From Knufia peltigerae (taxonomy: Eukaryota > Ascomycota > Eurotiomycetes > Chaetothyriales > Trichomeriaceae): a stretch of 14,939 nucleotides of DNA. Positions 13,659 to 14,939 of the stretch are shown one piece after another. The DNA lies in NCBI GenBank assembly GCA_030247855.1, contig JAPDRN010000070.1, positions 1-14,939 of the forward strand, in the 5' to 3' direction. A model generated the notes under the pieces. That model had not been told where the DNA came from and did no database searches. It saw nothing but the letters and a program-made list of their open reading frames with translations. The translations under genes were made by a program, and so were the position numbers. How positions within the stretch are numbered: position 1 is the stretch's first letter; each line of letters begins with the position of its first letter.

Positions 13659-13687
13659 TTGCGAGCAATTCTCATCAATGATGTAAT
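13659..13687 (+). promoter_or_regulatory. Sigma70 promoter with embedded Fur-like site (PepSY-DUF2271 unit)
   Basis: TTGCGA (13659-13664), a 17-base spacer and TGTAAT (13682-13687, five of six). On the minus strand TGAGAATTGCTCGCA (13660-13674) matches 9 of the 14 fixed positions of the 15-base Fur motif TGATAATnATTATCA. The Fur match is weaker than the other two, but the layout is the same. Confidence 0.5.
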
Positions 13688-13717
13688 GGCCAGTATTCAT
13701 CCGTCCCGAACCGTGCC

Positions 13718-14356
13718 GTGAGCCGTCCAGCATCCTCCACCGTGCAGCAGCAACAGAGCCGCGGCTTCTGGCTGCGTACTCTGCACCAGTGGCACTGGAT
13801 CAGCTCTGCTGTGTGCCTGATCGGCATGCTGCTGTTCGCGGTAACCGGGCTCACGCTGAATCATGCGGCGAAGATCGAGGCCAAGCCGCAGGTGCAGAAC
13901 CAGCACCTGGAACTGCCGGCCGACGTGCGCGGCCAGCTCGGCACACGCGAGGACGGCAACGCGCCCATCCCGCGCCCGGCCCGGCAATGGCTGGATGAGC
14001 AGCTGGGCATTTCCATCGGCGGCCGACCCGCCGAATGGTCAGCCGAGGAAATCTATCTGTCGCTGCCACGCCCCGGTGGCGACGCCTGGCTGAGCATCGA
14101 CCGCGAAACCGGCGCAGTCGAGTACGAATCGACCTCGCGCGGCGCGGTGTCCTACCTCAACGACCTGCACAAGGGCCGCAATGCCGGCCCCGCGTGGGGC
14201 TGGTTCCTGGACGTGTTCGCCGTGGCCTGCCTGGTGTTCTGCATCACCGGTCTGTTCCTGCTGCACCTGCATGCGCGGCAGCGACGCATGACCTGGCCGC
14301 TGGTCGGCCTGGGCCTGATGATTCCGCTGCTGATCGCCCTGCTGCTGATCCATTGA
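13718..14356 (+). CDS. PepSY-associated transmembrane protein
   Basis: A 212-aa inner-membrane protein of the PepSY_TM-like group. It has one N-terminal membrane span (about 28-48), a periplasmic region of about 110 residues, and two C-terminal spans (about 161-183 and 193-211). Histidines near membrane faces (His23, His26, His49, His151 in DLHKGRNAGPAW, His183, His185) are candidates for haem or metal binding, as proposed for relatives; this is inference. The periplasmic part contains WLSIDRETGAVEYES, the typical PepSY-like strand-turn-strand. The start is the GTG at 13718; an upstream ATG (13686) is in another frame, and no strong ribosome site is seen. DUF2271 follows after 41 bases, so they form an operon. 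Such pairs occur beside ferric siderophore receptors and ApbE flavin transferases (family knowledge). Confidence 0.85.
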   Translation: MSRPASSTVQQQQSRGFWLRTLHQWHWISSAVCLIGMLLFAVTGLTLNHAAKIEAKPQVQNQHLELPADVRGQLGTREDGNAPIPRPARQWLDEQLGISIGGRPAEWSAEEIYLSLPRPGGDAWLSIDRETGAVEYESTSRGAVSYLNDLHKGRNAGPAWGWFLDVFAVACLVFCITGLFLLHLHARQRRMTWPLVGLGLMIPLLIALLLIH

Positions 14357-14397
14357 ACTTCCACCGTGATTTCCATCCGTTTCTCCGGAGCCGCCCC

Positions 14398-14916
14398 ATG
14401 CGCGTCACCCTGACCATCGCCCTCAGCGGCCTGCTGGCCACCTCGCCGGCCTACGCCACCACCCTCGACATCAACGTCGAAGTGCCCAAGCTCAACGTGG
14501 CCGAGTACCACCGCCCGTATGTGGCGGTGTGGCTGGAAGGCGCCGACCAGAAGGTCGCCGCCAACCTGTCGGTCTGGTACCAGCAGACCAGCAACAGCGA
14601 AGGCCATGGCACCAAGTGGCTGCCCGACCTGCGCCAGTGGTGGCGCAAGAGCGGTCGCACCCTGCAGATGCCGGTGGACGGCGTGACCGGCCCCACCCGC
14701 CCCGCCGGCAAGCACGCGCTGTCGTTCAACGACAAGCAGCCGGCGCTGAAGCAGCTGGCCCCGGGCAACTACACCCTGGTGGTGGAAGCGGTGCGCGAAG
14801 TCGGCGGCCGTGAACTGCTGAAGATCCCCTTCACCTGGCCGGCCACCGCCGCACAGAACGGCCGCGCGCAGGGCGCCACCGAACTGGGCCAGGTCACCCT
14901 CGCCGTCAAACCCTGA
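14398..14916 (+). CDS. DUF2271 periplasmic protein with a flavinylation-like motif
   Basis: A 172-aa exported protein of the DUF2271 family. ATG 14398 has GGAG 7 bases upstream. The signal peptide is MRVTLTIALSGLLATSPAYA with cleavage after residue 20. The mature protein is a small beta-rich domain (LDINVEVPKLN, YRPYVAVWLEG-like strand at 38-48, LPDLRQWWRKSG, GNYTLVVEAVREVGGRELLKIPF). MPVDGVTGPTRPAGKH contains Asp94-x-x-Thr97-Gly-Pro-Thr100, close to the D-x-x-(S/T)-G-A-T motif at which ApbE attaches FMN through the last Thr. This suggests a flavoprotein that carries electrons in the periplasm, working with the PepSY membrane protein upstream. No apbE gene is in the window; the sequence stops 23 bases later. 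Confidence 0.88.
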   Translation: MRVTLTIALSGLLATSPAYATTLDINVEVPKLNVAEYHRPYVAVWLEGADQKVAANLSVWYQQTSNSEGHGTKWLPDLRQWWRKSGRTLQMPVDGVTGPTRPAGKHALSFNDKQPALKQLAPGNYTLVVEAVREVGGRELLKIPFTWPATAAQNGRAQGATELGQVTLAVKP

Positions 14917-14922
14917 TCAAGC

Positions 14923-14939
14923 AGGGTCAGAGCCCTTCC
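14923..14939 (+). repeat. REP element fragment of the RAYT family, cut by the window edge
   Basis: AGGGTCAGAGCCCTTCC matches the left arm of REP 1-3 (GGGGTCAGAGCCCTT) except for the first base. It begins 6 bases after the DUF2271 stop. The other arm should lie just outside the window. Confidence 0.7.

Overview
The window is about 66% G+C by eye and looks like the chromosome of a gammaproteobacterium of the Xanthomonadaceae, most likely the Stenotrophomonas maltophilia complex. The reasons are strong GC3 codon use, the GTAG-flanked short hairpins (SMAG elements) characteristic of S. maltophilia, a second dispersed REP family with a REP-associated tyrosine transposase (RAYT), and the gene content. 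All real genes except the RAYT are on the + strand, and no stretch longer than 300 bases lacks a gene.

Region 1 (1-4114) is the 3' part of a suf operon: sufB (5' end outside the window), sufC, sufD and sufS. Together they give the SufBCD scaffold/ATPase and the cysteine desulfurase for Fe-S cluster assembly. sufC/sufD/sufS overlap by 1 and 4 bases and are surely co-translated.

Region 2 (4115-4893) is a REP/RAYT island on the opposite strand. Two REP hairpins lie directly behind sufS, then comes the transposase gene, whose stop codon and last 11 codons are made of REP sequence, then a third REP. A fragment of the same repeat family reappears at the right edge of the window.

Region 3 (4894-5842) holds a GNAT acetyltransferase with a promoter that looks leaderless, overlapped (GTGA) by a small Rieske [2Fe-2S] ferredoxin. 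It may once have been part of the suf transcription unit.

Region 4 (5843-14939) is an iron-acquisition cluster with three Fur-like promoters. Promoter 1 drives a small His/Pro-rich membrane protein and then piuA (Fiu/PiuA-type TonB-dependent receptor), followed by an intrinsic terminator. After it come a Sel1-repeat protein and piuC (PKHD-type Fe(II)/2-oxoglutarate oxygenase, the YbiX family). Promoter 2 drives another small exported protein and cirA (CirA-type catecholate receptor). Behind cirA is a dense array of SMAG hairpins, then promoter 3 drives a PepSY-associated membrane protein and a periplasmic DUF2271 protein that carries a flavinylation-like motif.

Working model (inference): under iron limitation the cell derepresses two outer-membrane catecholate-siderophore receptors, a cytosolic oxygenase partner, and the start of a periplasmic flavin-based redox module that may reduce ferric siderophores. 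The neighbouring suf operon uses the iron. PiuA and CirA homologues are the receptors through which the siderophore-cephalosporin cefiderocol enters, so this 7-kb stretch is also of clinical interest.
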